Assembly (NCBI GenBank): GCA_023230665.1
Contig: JALNWY010000122.1
Span: 1 to 9,146 of the forward strand
DNA length: 9,146 bases
Reading direction: 5' to 3'
Source of the DNA: Deltaproteobacteria bacterium
Lineage (GTDB): Bacteria > Desulfobacterota > Desulfomonilia > UBA1062
In this document: positions 1 through 5,891 of the stretch, piece by piece
Layout of the letters: every line of letters begins with the position of its first letter
Position numbering within the stretch: the first letter of the stretch is position 1
Translations under genes and position numbers: made by a program
The notes under the pieces: generated by a model
What the model saw: only the letters and a program-made list of their open reading frames with translations
What the model was told of the DNA's origin: nothing
The model's database searches: none

Positions 1-19
1 AAAACCGGACTTTGGTCCT

Positions 20-1276
20 CTAGGAGGCGGTGATGCCGGCAGCCTCTCTGCTTAAGTCTCTGAAGTTGTCGACACCGGTGAAGAACTCGCGCATCATGAC
101 CACCCAGTAGTACTGCCCCCGGGACGTGAGCCTGATGCGCCCCTGTTCGATGCGTATGCCCCCTGCGAGCAGAAAAAACAAGAGCTCGGGGCCCAGCAGC
201 CACCAGGGGGGCGAGCCAAATCTCTTCCGGAACGGCGCAATGTCCAGCGACAGGCCGAAAAGCCCCATGAGGAGCGCGTACCGGCTCAACTCCCGGACCG
301 AGAAGAGCCTTCTGGCAGACAGAGGGAACTCCCCCCGGAAGATGCGCTCGCAATAGGCGGGCAGGGAGAAGGTGTTGGCATAGATGCCGCCGCCCACCAG
401 TCCGAAGGCCCCGCTCCCGGCACCCACGTACTCCTGGCTCACCACCACGTATTCATCGACCATGGCAGCGTCCTTCTTCGAGAAGCACCATGCCGAGCTC
501 GCCCGGTAGTCTTCGGCCAGGCGCGAGGTGATGAGCGAGTAGAAAAGCCTTTCTTTCCGGTAGCTCACCCTGCCCATGAGGTCGGTCATTTTCTTCCGGG
601 TGGCATCCGAGATCATGAGCGGGTAAAAGGTGATCTGGTCAGGACTTGCCTCCTTGAGCGCCTCGAGGTCCTGTTCGACCATGGCCCGGCTCTGGGTGGG
701 GAAGTTATAGATCATGTCGGCATTGAGGGTCTGCACAAAGCCTCTTGCCTTTGCGAGCCGCTCCTTGAGCACACGTGAGCTTCCATACTTGTCATAGCGC
801 CCGATGCTCTTGAGCAGGGGATCGCTGAAGGTCTGTATGCCCACGGACACCCGCTTCACCCCGGCATCCGCCAGGAGCTTGAGCGTCCGGGCATCCAGCC
901 GGTCCGGGTTGGTTTCGACCGAAACCTCGCCAGGAGAGAAGTCGCGCTGAATACGCGCGAGCAGGGCAAGAAGCTCGTCGAGGAGGATGGTAGGTGTCCC
1001 TCCCCCCACGTACACCCCGGCAAAGGAGAAGCCTCTGTCCCGGTACATTTCGATCTCGCGGCCGAGCGCACGGAAATACTCCCGGGCCCTCTCCTCCTGG
1101 TAGGGAACCCGGTGGAACGAGCAGTAGGGACAGAGCTCTGCGCAAAACGGGATGTGGATATACAGGTAGATCGGCTCCGCCGGCGCACAGGGCGGCTCTG
1201 GACGGCCGTCCTCAAAGGCGAAATAGTGTGCGGACATGCTCCTGACCATGCGTGCGATGAGATTCTCGACAACCAT
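20..1276 (-). CDS. HemW/HemN-like radical SAM protein (coproporphyrinogen III oxidase family)
   Basis: Radical SAM enzyme of 418 residues, expected to be cytoplasmic. The [4Fe-4S]/SAM motif CxxxCxxC is C45, C49, C52 inside IPFCAELCPYCSF. A GGGTPT SAM-binding motif lies at 91-96, an ETNP motif near 121-124, and the family hallmark VSVGIQTF followed by LLKSIGR in the middle. The CSF after the third cysteine looks more like HemW (a heme-binding/chaperone branch) than true HemN, where another cysteine usually follows; I therefore do not claim oxygen-independent coproporphyrinogen oxidase activity. The C-terminal third, with a WW and a hydrophobic stretch, resembles the HemW-type C-terminal domain only loosely. 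The start at 1276 is preceded by a purine-rich AGGTAGGGG; Met10 and Met14 are alternatives. It begins 4 bp after the DUF2905 stop, so the two are probably co-transcribed. The family call is firm; the substrate is not. Confidence 0.9.
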   Translation of the reverse strand: MVVENLIARMVRSMSAHYFAFEDGRPEPPCAPAEPIYLYIHIPFCAELCPYCSFHRVPYQEERAREYFRALGREIEMYRDRGFSFAGVYVGGGTPTILLDELLALLARIQRDFSPGEVSVETNPDRLDARTLKLLADAGVKRVSVGIQTFSDPLLKSIGRYDKYGSSRVLKERLAKARGFVQTLNADMIYNFPTQSRAMVEQDLEALKEASPDQITFYPLMISDATRKKMTDLMGRVSYRKERLFYSLITSRLAEDYRASSAWCFSKKDAAMVDEYVVVSQEYVGAGSGAFGLVGGGIYANTFSLPAYCERIFRGEFPLSARRLFSVRELSRYALLMGLFGLSLDIAPFRKRFGSPPWWLLGPELLFFLLAGGIRIEQGRIRLTSRGQYYWVVMMREFFTGVDNFRDLSREAAGITAS

Positions 1277-1280
1277 GCCC

Positions 1281-1499
1281 CTACCTGAACATCCTGATAA
1301 TGAAGATCACGAGACTCGCGACAATGCTGATGAGAATTCCGGTAGTGATGGGAAAATAGAAGCTGAATCCCGGCCTCTCGATCCGGATGTCTCCCGGGAG
1401 CTTTCCCAGCCAGGAGATTCCCCCGCCAAAGTAGAACAAGGCGCCGATGGCCAGGAGAATCGCCCCGAAAAGGATGAGCATTGCACCCATGTCTCTCAT
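1281..1499 (-). CDS. DUF2905 family small membrane protein
   Basis: Protein of 72 residues from the chosen start. It begins MRDMGAMLILFG, has a first hydrophobic helix, then the characteristic central block LGKLPGDIRIER followed by FSFYFPITT, and a second transmembrane helix with a short basic tail (IRMFR). That two-helix layout around GKLPGDI is typical of DUF2905, whose function is unknown. The frame stays open upstream to 1607, but the extra 36 residues are cysteine-rich and unlike the family, so I start at 1499. An ATG at 1490 with a nearby GAGAG is an alternative that removes three residues. It is the first gene of a minus-strand pair; the stop at 1281-1283 lies 4 bp before the radical SAM start. 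Confidence 0.85.
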   Translation of the reverse strand: MRDMGAMLILFGAILLAIGALFYFGGGISWLGKLPGDIRIERPGFSFYFPITTGILISIVASLVIFIIRMFR

Positions 1500-1508
1500 G
1501 AACAAATA

Positions 1509-1537
1509 TATATAGAGGAAAAAGCATGAACGCACAA
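1509..1537 (-). promoter_or_regulatory. Possible promoter for the DUF2905/radical SAM pair
   Basis: Read on the minus strand, TTGTGC (1537-1532) is followed after exactly 17 bp by TATATA (1514-1509) inside an alternating TA run. The -35 match is only three of six, so this rests mainly on spacing, the AT-rich -10 and location. The predicted start near 1502 would give almost no leader before the ATG at 1499, or about 12 nt before the ATG at 1490. Confidence 0.3.
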
Positions 1538-1548
1538 GGAGGCAGACC

Positions 1549-1565
1549 GGGAGAAAATTTCTCCC
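1549..1565. promoter_or_regulatory. Perfect inverted repeat, operator candidate
   Basis: GGGAGAAA (1549-1556), a single central A, then TTTCTCCC (1558-1565): a 17-bp perfect inverted repeat in the divergent region between the minus-strand DUF2905 gene and the plus-strand small ORF/rhomboid pair. With a one-base centre it is better suited to binding a dimeric protein than to folding as RNA. It lies just upstream of the proposed minus-strand promoter. No specific regulator is recognised. Confidence 0.35.
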
Positions 1566-1657
1566 CTCTCCCTCGACCTTGCACCGGGAAATGCACTTGT
1601 GATACACATTTCTTTATATAAGGACGCGTATCCGTAAACCGTTTCCGGGAGGGGGCC

Positions 1658-1867
1658 ATGATACGGCATCATTATCTCGACATGCCAAAGGTGACGTCAC
1701 CCAAGGCGGCGCAAGGGGTCTGCAAGCGGACATTCTTCGGCAAAGAGCAGGCAAAGACCGGCGAGGATATGGCGCCCTTCATCCCGCCCCGGGCAGATCA
1801 CCGGCTCCATGCGGACAGGAACGGGCCCGCCTTTTTCTGCATCATGCCGGCGGTCGAGGAAGCATGA
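1658..1867 (+). CDS. Small hypothetical protein upstream of rhomboid protease
   Basis: Reading frame of 69 residues that I do not recognise. Support: a strong ribosome binding site (GGGAGGGGG, 1647-1655) just before the ATG; third codon positions mostly G or C, like the neighbouring genes; and a stop only 3 bp before the rhomboid start, the spacing expected of a coupled pair. Against it: the protein is basic, has no clear domain, signal peptide or membrane helix, and an opposite-strand frame is also open over part of the region. It may be a real small protein or a translated leader that couples ribosomes into the rhomboid gene. Confidence 0.4.
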   Translation: MIRHHYLDMPKVTSPKAAQGVCKRTFFGKEQAKTGEDMAPFIPPRADHRLHADRNGPAFFCIMPAVEEA

Positions 1868-1870
1868 GAG

Positions 1871-2524
1871 ATGATCCCGGTACGGGACACGAGTGTCTCC
1901 CGTGGATTCGCCCCGGCAACCGCCGTCATCATCCTGATCAACATCATGGTCTTCATCGAAGAACTCCGCGTGGGAGACGCGATCTTCCAACTCTATGCCG
2001 CAAGCCCCGCGGATGTCTATAACTACCTTATCAGGGGATCGGGGAACATCCTTGCGATCCACTGGTCGATCCTCGCATCGTCCTTCATGCATGCGGGCTA
2101 TCTCCATATCCTGGGCAACATGGTTTTTCTCTCGGTCTTTGGGCCTGCCCTGGAGAAACAGATCGGGCTCGTGCGTTTCTGCCTCTTCTACCTCCTGGCG
2201 GCTTTCGTGGCCTTCTACAGCCACGCCGTGGTCTACCCCACCTCGCCGGCGCCGGTGGTGGGCGCGTCAGGGGCCATTGCAGCCGTGATGGGCGCATACC
2301 TCGTCTTCAGCCCCAAGGCCCGGATCCTCACCATTGTCCCCCTGCTCTTTCTCATCGAGGTGGTGGAGATTCCGGCCGTGGTCTTCATGGTCGTCTGGTT
2401 CCTGCTTCAGGGTGCGCAGGGTTTCTTGAGCATCCATTCGCAGACCGATGTCGCATGGTTTTCCCACATGGGGGGGTTCATTCTGGGGTTCATCCTGGGG
2501 ATCAACATGCGGTGGTTCAAATAG
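1871..2524 (+). CDS. Rhomboid family intramembrane serine protease
   Basis: Polytopic membrane protein of 217 residues, expected in the inner membrane, where rhomboids cleave substrate transmembrane helices. The conserved features are in order: FMHAGYLHILGNM with H74, H79 and N83 (oxyanion region); GASGA with the catalytic Ser133; and SHMGGF with the catalytic His199, which together give the Ser-His dyad. At least six hydrophobic segments fit the six-helix core, with a short cytoplasmic N-terminus. The loop between the first helix and the HxxxxHxxxN helix is long, as is usual. The start is the ATG 3 bp after the stop of the small upstream ORF, with AGGAAG and GAGAG nearby. The natural substrate cannot be read from the sequence. 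Closely related GlpG/GluP types cannot be separated here. Confidence 0.93.
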   Translation: MIPVRDTSVSRGFAPATAVIILINIMVFIEELRVGDAIFQLYAASPADVYNYLIRGSGNILAIHWSILASSFMHAGYLHILGNMVFLSVFGPALEKQIGLVRFCLFYLLAAFVAFYSHAVVYPTSPAPVVGASGAIAAVMGAYLVFSPKARILTIVPLLFLIEVVEIPAVVFMVVWFLLQGAQGFLSIHSQTDVAWFSHMGGFILGFILGINMRWFK

Positions 2525-2770
2525 GGGTGTCTCTGGAATGGATCGGGGGCCTTGCCATGATCGCGAAGCGAGAGTTCCCTATCCCTGGGCGAAGTTGTAA
2601 TTCTGTTCAGTTCTCATACACAAACCCTTCTTTCGCAAGGGGAGACGGATTACCATTTTGCAACCAGATGGGAACAGGGATTGAAGAATCGAAACCCTGC
2701 GATCTCTCTCCTGGTCTATATTCGAGAGTGATGTCAGCCCCTCATATTTTTTTAAAGATTCATATACGTC

Positions 2771-2809
2771 CTCCCGATAGTGATGCTATGTGCTCGGGAG
2801 AATTAATTT
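2771..2809 (+). terminator. Terminator-like hairpin between rhomboid and ftsB-like genes
   Basis: CTCCCGA (2771-2777) pairs with TCGGGAG (2794-2800); inside, TAG can pair with CTA around TGATG, leaving a five-base bulge. An AT-rich tract ending in a run of T follows (2801-2811). It could end rhomboid transcription, although it is about 250 bp past that stop codon, or act as a leader/attenuator hairpin for the ftsB-pil unit. The GGGAG of the right arm is also the only purine-rich site upstream of the alternative starts at 2810 and 2813. The rest of 2525-2770 shows no gene that I can support. Confidence 0.4.
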
Positions 2810-2835
2810 TTGATGATAAACAGTTATTATTTGGA

Positions 2836-2841
2836 TATAAT
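2836..2841 (+). promoter_or_regulatory. Consensus -10 box for ftsB-pilMNOPQ
   Basis: An exact TATAAT lies in a locally AT-rich stretch directly before the ftsB-like gene. The best upstream partner is TTGATG (2810-2815), but the spacer is 20 bp, longer than the usual 16-18, so the -35 is doubtful. A start about seven bases downstream would fall at or one base before the ATG at 2849, predicting a leaderless or nearly leaderless transcript. If translation instead starts at 2810/2813, this box is inside the coding sequence. Confidence 0.35.
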
Positions 2842-2848
2842 ACGGGCG

Positions 2849-3136
2849 ATGAGAATATCGCGGCCAGTCGTCTATGCACTGATTCTGATCACCGTATTGT
2901 TTCTTTCCCTGACCATTCCCGGGGACAAAGGCCTGATCAGGAGTTACCAGCTCTACCAGGAGCTGAGGCAGCTGAAGACACAAAACGTCTCTTTACAAGT
3001 GAAAAACGAATCGCTTGCCCAAGAGGCGCTCATGCTCAAAGAGAATCTGGCATACATCGAGCATGTGATCGTTCAGGAAATGAATCTCGTACGACCGGGA
3101 GACAAGATCGTGGTGTTCAAGAAGGAAAAGAAATGA
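2849..3136 (+). CDS. FtsB/DivIC-like septum formation initiator protein
   Basis: Small bitopic membrane protein, 95 residues from the chosen ATG. Its layout is that of FtsB/DivIC: a short basic cytoplasmic tail (MRISRP), one transmembrane helix (about 7-23), a GDKGL turn, a periplasmic coiled coil (about 30-75) with regularly spaced leucines, and the C-terminal family signature LVRPGDKIVVF (80-90). FtsB acts with FtsL and FtsQ to activate septal peptidoglycan synthesis. The frame continues upstream to ATG 2813 or TTG 2810, which would add 12-13 residues (INSYYLDIIRA) unlike the family; GGGAG at 2796-2800 could serve those starts, while 2849 has no good ribosome site. The start is therefore uncertain. 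It lies 16 bp before pilM, so it is probably the first gene of the pilus transcript. A pilus-specific coiled-coil protein that merely resembles FtsB cannot be excluded. Confidence 0.82.
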   Translation: MRISRPVVYALILITVLFLSLTIPGDKGLIRSYQLYQELRQLKTQNVSLQVKNESLAQEALMLKENLAYIEHVIVQEMNLVRPGDKIVVFKKEKK

Positions 3137-3152
3137 TCACGGGGTGATGAGG

Positions 3153-4211
3153 ATGTTGTTTGAGAAGAAGACGCTACTAGGACTGGATATCGGCTCTCAA
3201 TCGATCAAGATGGTGGATATCGAGAAGGTTCGCGGGGGCTACGAGCTCAAGGCCCTGGGCCTGGGACTGATACCCGCCGAGTGCATCGTGGACAAGGACA
3301 TCATGGATTCCGAGACCGTGGTTGACACGGTCAAGAATCTGAAAGAAAACCTCAAGATCAAGGCACGGGGAACGGCCAGCGCCATATCGGGCCATTCGGT
3401 CATAGTGAAGAAGGCCGAGCTGCCGATCATGAACGAATCCGAGCTGCAGGAGACCCTGATGATCGAGGCGGAGCAGTATATCCCCTTTGATATCAACGAC
3501 GTATACCTGGACTCCTTTGTGCTGGGGGAGAGCCTTGAGCGCTCCGACATGATGGACGTCCTCTTCGTGGCCGCGAAGAAAGAGCTGGTCGACGATTACG
3601 CCTCGGCCGTGAGGAACGCGGGCTTAAAACCCATGCTCATGGACATTGACGTGTTCGCGCTGGAGACCATGTACGAGGTGAACTACCCCGATGCCCCCGA
3701 GTCGATCGTGGCCCTGGTGGACGCCGGCGCATCCATGATCAACATCAACATCTTAAAAGACGGGATGTCGATCTTCGCCCGTGACATCTCCATGGGCGGT
3801 CGCCAGCTCACCGAGCGCATACAGCGCGAGTTCGGCGTGAGCTACGAACGGGCCGAGAACATCAAGACCGGATCGGATATCGAGGGGATCGATCTGGAGC
3901 GGATCAACTACATCTTCAAGATGGCTGCGGAAACATACGTGCAGGAGATCCGCAGGACCCTGGACTTCTTCCTTTCCACCATGGTCAACGAGAATATCGA
4001 ACGGATCTACATGTCGGGCGGTTCATCCCGGATACCCGGGCTGATACCCCTGCTGAGAAAACAGATGGACATCCCGGTGGAGATGATCAACGCCTTCAAC
4101 AACATCCACTGGGACGACAAGGTCTTTGATCCGGAATACATGGCCTATATCGCACCCCAGATGGCAGTGGCGGTAGGTCTTGCGTTAAGGAGGGCCGATC
4201 TAAAATGGTAA
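3153..4211 (+). CDS. pilM: Type IV pilus assembly protein PilM
   Basis: Cytoplasmic actin/FtsA-fold ATPase-like protein, 352 residues, a usual PilM length. Nucleotide-binding landmarks: LLGLDIGSQSIKMVDI near the N-terminus (phosphate-1 loop), VALVDAGASMININI (from 186, phosphate-2), and IYMSGGSSRIPG (from 285, adenosine region). The segment LMIEAEQYIPFDINDVYLD is typical of PilM. PilM docks on the N-terminal peptide of PilN and links the inner-membrane PilNO complex to the cytoplasmic machinery. Three in-frame starts exist (GTG 3144, ATG 3147, ATG 3153). I chose 3153 because GGGGTGAT (3141-3148), a near-complete match to the extended ribosome binding site, then sits at the right distance. The stop overlaps the pilN start by 7 bp. 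Confidence 0.95.
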   Translation: MLFEKKTLLGLDIGSQSIKMVDIEKVRGGYELKALGLGLIPAECIVDKDIMDSETVVDTVKNLKENLKIKARGTASAISGHSVIVKKAELPIMNESELQETLMIEAEQYIPFDINDVYLDSFVLGESLERSDMMDVLFVAAKKELVDDYASAVRNAGLKPMLMDIDVFALETMYEVNYPDAPESIVALVDAGASMININILKDGMSIFARDISMGGRQLTERIQREFGVSYERAENIKTGSDIEGIDLERINYIFKMAAETYVQEIRRTLDFFLSTMVNENIERIYMSGGSSRIPGLIPLLRKQMDIPVEMINAFNNIHWDDKVFDPEYMAYIAPQMAVAVGLALRRADLKW

Positions 4212-4738
4212 AGATCAACCTGCTCCCCATCAAGTCGGAACTGAGAAAAAAGGCCCTTGTCGAGCATGTGACCCTGCTCGCCCTGTGTATCGTTCTGGTC
4301 TTCATCCTCTCCTGGTTCGTGCAGACCTCGGTGAACCACCAGAAAGAGATGCTCCAGCAGGAGGTGACGGCCACCAAACTCGAGATCAAGAAACTCACCG
4401 CCGAAGCGGGAGAGATCGAGAAGTTCAAGCAGCAGAGGCAGGAGCTGGAGCGCAAGCTCGACATCATCACCGAACTCAATGCCAAGAAGACCGGTCCTGT
4501 CGAGGTGCTCGATCAGCTGAGCCTGCTCATTCCGGAAAAGGCGTGGATCACGTCTTTGAAAAACACCGGCAACACCCTGGTCCTCGACGGTGCAGCAGTG
4601 GACAATCCCACCATTGCCGCCTTCATGAAAAACCTGCAGGCCTCTCCCTACTTCCAGGGGGTGGATCTCGAATTGACCCAGCAGCAGGGAATCAACCACA
4701 AGTTTACCATCAAGTGCAAAATAAAGTTGCCGAGTTGA
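4205..4738 (+). CDS. pilN: Type IV pilus assembly protein PilN
   Basis: Bitopic inner-membrane protein of 177 residues. It opens with MVKINLLP, the conserved INLLP peptide that inserts into a groove of PilM. One transmembrane helix follows at about 22-40, then a periplasmic coiled coil (about 45-95, rich in Lys/Glu/Gln heptads), then a small ferredoxin-like periplasmic domain containing LDQLSLLIPEKAWITSL and LVLDGAAVDNPTIAAFM, typical of PilN. It forms a heterodimer with PilO. The ribosome binding site AAGGAGGG (4187-4194) lies inside the end of pilM, and the ATG overlaps the pilM stop by 7 bp, indicating coupled translation. Confidence 0.95.
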   Translation: MVKINLLPIKSELRKKALVEHVTLLALCIVLVFILSWFVQTSVNHQKEMLQQEVTATKLEIKKLTAEAGEIEKFKQQRQELERKLDIITELNAKKTGPVEVLDQLSLLIPEKAWITSLKNTGNTLVLDGAAVDNPTIAAFMKNLQASPYFQGVDLELTQQQGINHKFTIKCKIKLPS

Positions 4739-4746
4739 GGTGATAT

Positions 4747-5367
4747 ATGAACATTGTAGATCTCTTGCTGAGACAAAAGCCCGCCGTCAAGGTTCTCGCT
4801 CTGGTGATCATTCTCGGGGCCATTCTCGGCGTGTACTGGCAGTTTTTCTACAGCCCCGTGGTAGCGGAGATCAACGTGATCGAGCCTGAGCTCAACAAGC
4901 TCAAGGCAGAGCTCTCTGCCAAGAGGGAGATCGTGAAGGAAAAGCCCAGATACGAGGCAGAGCTCGAAGAGACCAGGGCCAAGCTGCACCTCGCGCTCAA
5001 GCAGCTCCCCAACAAGAGCGAGATCCCCACGTTGCTGGAGAACATCTCGGCTTTGGGAAATGCATCGGGGCTCCAGTTCAAACTCTTCAAACCCAAAAGC
5101 GAGGTGCAGAAAAACTTCTATGCGGAAATCCCCGTGGATATTCAGATCGAAGGGAGATACCGGGACATCGCCACCTTCTTTGACAGCGTGTCCAAGATGC
5201 CCCGGATCGTCAATATCACCAACATCACCATGCAGAGCAAGAATCAGAAAGACAATGTGCAGCCTGTTCTCCTCGCAACCTCGTGCAATGCAGTGACCTA
5301 CAAGTTCATTGAAAATGCTGATCTCTCACAGACAGGCACGGCAGAGTCCAAAGGGAAGAAACCATGA
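4747..5367 (+). CDS. pilO: Type IV pilus assembly protein PilO
   Basis: Bitopic inner-membrane protein of 206 residues, partner of PilN. A short cytoplasmic end (NIVDLLLRQKPAVK) precedes one transmembrane helix (about 15-35), then a coiled coil (about 45-88) and the periplasmic PilO domain, recognised by LPNKSEIPTLLENIS (87-101), the GLQFKLFKP segment and the Y-EIPVDIQIEGRYRDIATFFDSVSKMPRIVNI block (125-157). The PilN/PilO dimer recruits PilP. The ribosome site GAGGTGAT (4737-4744) overlaps the pilN stop. Its own stop overlaps the pilP start in an ATGA. Confidence 0.95.
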   Translation: MNIVDLLLRQKPAVKVLALVIILGAILGVYWQFFYSPVVAEINVIEPELNKLKAELSAKREIVKEKPRYEAELEETRAKLHLALKQLPNKSEIPTLLENISALGNASGLQFKLFKPKSEVQKNFYAEIPVDIQIEGRYRDIATFFDSVSKMPRIVNITNITMQSKNQKDNVQPVLLATSCNAVTYKFIENADLSQTGTAESKGKKP

Positions 5368-5891
5368 AGGGATATGTATCCGGATTAATCATCATCCTGT
5401 CGGTATGTGTCGTGGCGTGCTCAAGGAACGAGGTACAGGCTCCCCAGGCTCACCCCGGCCCTTCATCCAAGGCCGCAGTCGTCAAGCAGGAGAAGGTGAA
5501 GCCCGTTTTGGTGCCGGAAGAAAAGGAGAAGCCGCCGTATAAAATCACCGGCATACGGGATCCGTTCCAGACATTCGCGCGCTCGGCCCAGGGCGAGTTG
5601 TCCGAAGAGAAGACCAGTGTTATGGATCCCTTGCAGAAGCTGGCCCTCTCTCAGATCGAGCTCGTAGGCGTCATCACGGGCAAAGAGAAACGCGCGCTGA
5701 TCCAGGAGGCTTCCGGCATGGGGTACATCATCAAGGTGGGAACGCTCATCGGTGAGAATTCGGGCATCGTGACCAGGATCGAACAAGACAGCGTCACCGT
5801 GAAACAGCACTTCAAGGATTACATGGGGCGTGTGAACACTCGGGAAGTGTTATTGTCGCTCAGGAAGCAAGAGGGGGTAACCGGAAAATGA
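5364..5891 (+). CDS. pilP: Type IV pilus biogenesis lipoprotein PilP
   Basis: Lipoprotein of 175 residues that connects PilNO to the secretin PilQ. The N-terminus is a lipoprotein signal peptide ending in VVAC; Cys19 would be lipidated and is followed by Ser, which fits outer-membrane sorting or a lack of inner-membrane retention. A disordered Pro/Lys/Glu-rich linker (about 24-55) is expected to hold the PilNO-binding segment. ITGIRDPF then leads into the C-terminal beta domain that contacts the PilQ N0 domain, with LALSQIELVGVITGKEKRAL, GYIIKVGTLIGENSGIVTRIE and a DYMGRVNTREVLLSL ending, all typical of PilP. Both ends are joined by ATGA overlaps (with pilO at 5364-5367 and pilQ at 5888-5891). 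Confidence 0.95.
   Translation: MKGYVSGLIIILSVCVVACSRNEVQAPQAHPGPSSKAAVVKQEKVKPVLVPEEKEKPPYKITGIRDPFQTFARSAQGELSEEKTSVMDPLQKLALSQIELVGVITGKEKRALIQEASGMGYIIKVGTLIGENSGIVTRIEQDSVTVKQHFKDYMGRVNTREVLLSLRKQEGVTGK

Noticed and set aside
1..19. A hairpin (GGAC-TTTG-GTCC) as terminator for the radical SAM gene
   Set aside because: Only four base pairs, and the window ends there, so it cannot be assessed.
1597..1622. A plus-strand promoter (TTGTGA with TATATA/TATAAG) and a TGTG-ATA-CACA repeat resembling a CRP site
   Set aside because: The spacer is only 12-14 bp, and the repeat lacks the TGTGA-N6-TCACA spacing of CRP sites.
856..1659. A 267-codon minus-strand frame overlapping the radical SAM and DUF2905 genes
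   Set aside because: Out-of-frame Arg/Ser/Pro-rich product over two recognisable genes.
2540..2560. A possible sigma-54 promoter (TGG...TTGC) downstream of the rhomboid gene
   Set aside because: The gap between the GG and GC elements is 2 bp too long for the -24/-12 pattern.
2670..2705. A CRISPR-repeat-like GGGATTGAA near GAAACCC
   Set aside because: It occurs once only; no second copy at spacer distance and no cas genes in the window.
2455..3147. A 230-codon plus-strand open frame across the rhomboid end and the ftsB-like gene
   Set aside because: It covers the AT-rich non-coding region and overlaps the FtsB-like gene in another frame; the product shows no domain, whereas the overlapped gene has clear family features.
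4285..4743. A 152-codon frame inside pilN
   Set aside because: Low-complexity Arg/Gly/Pro-rich product in another frame of the well-supported pilN; a shadow of GC-rich coding DNA.
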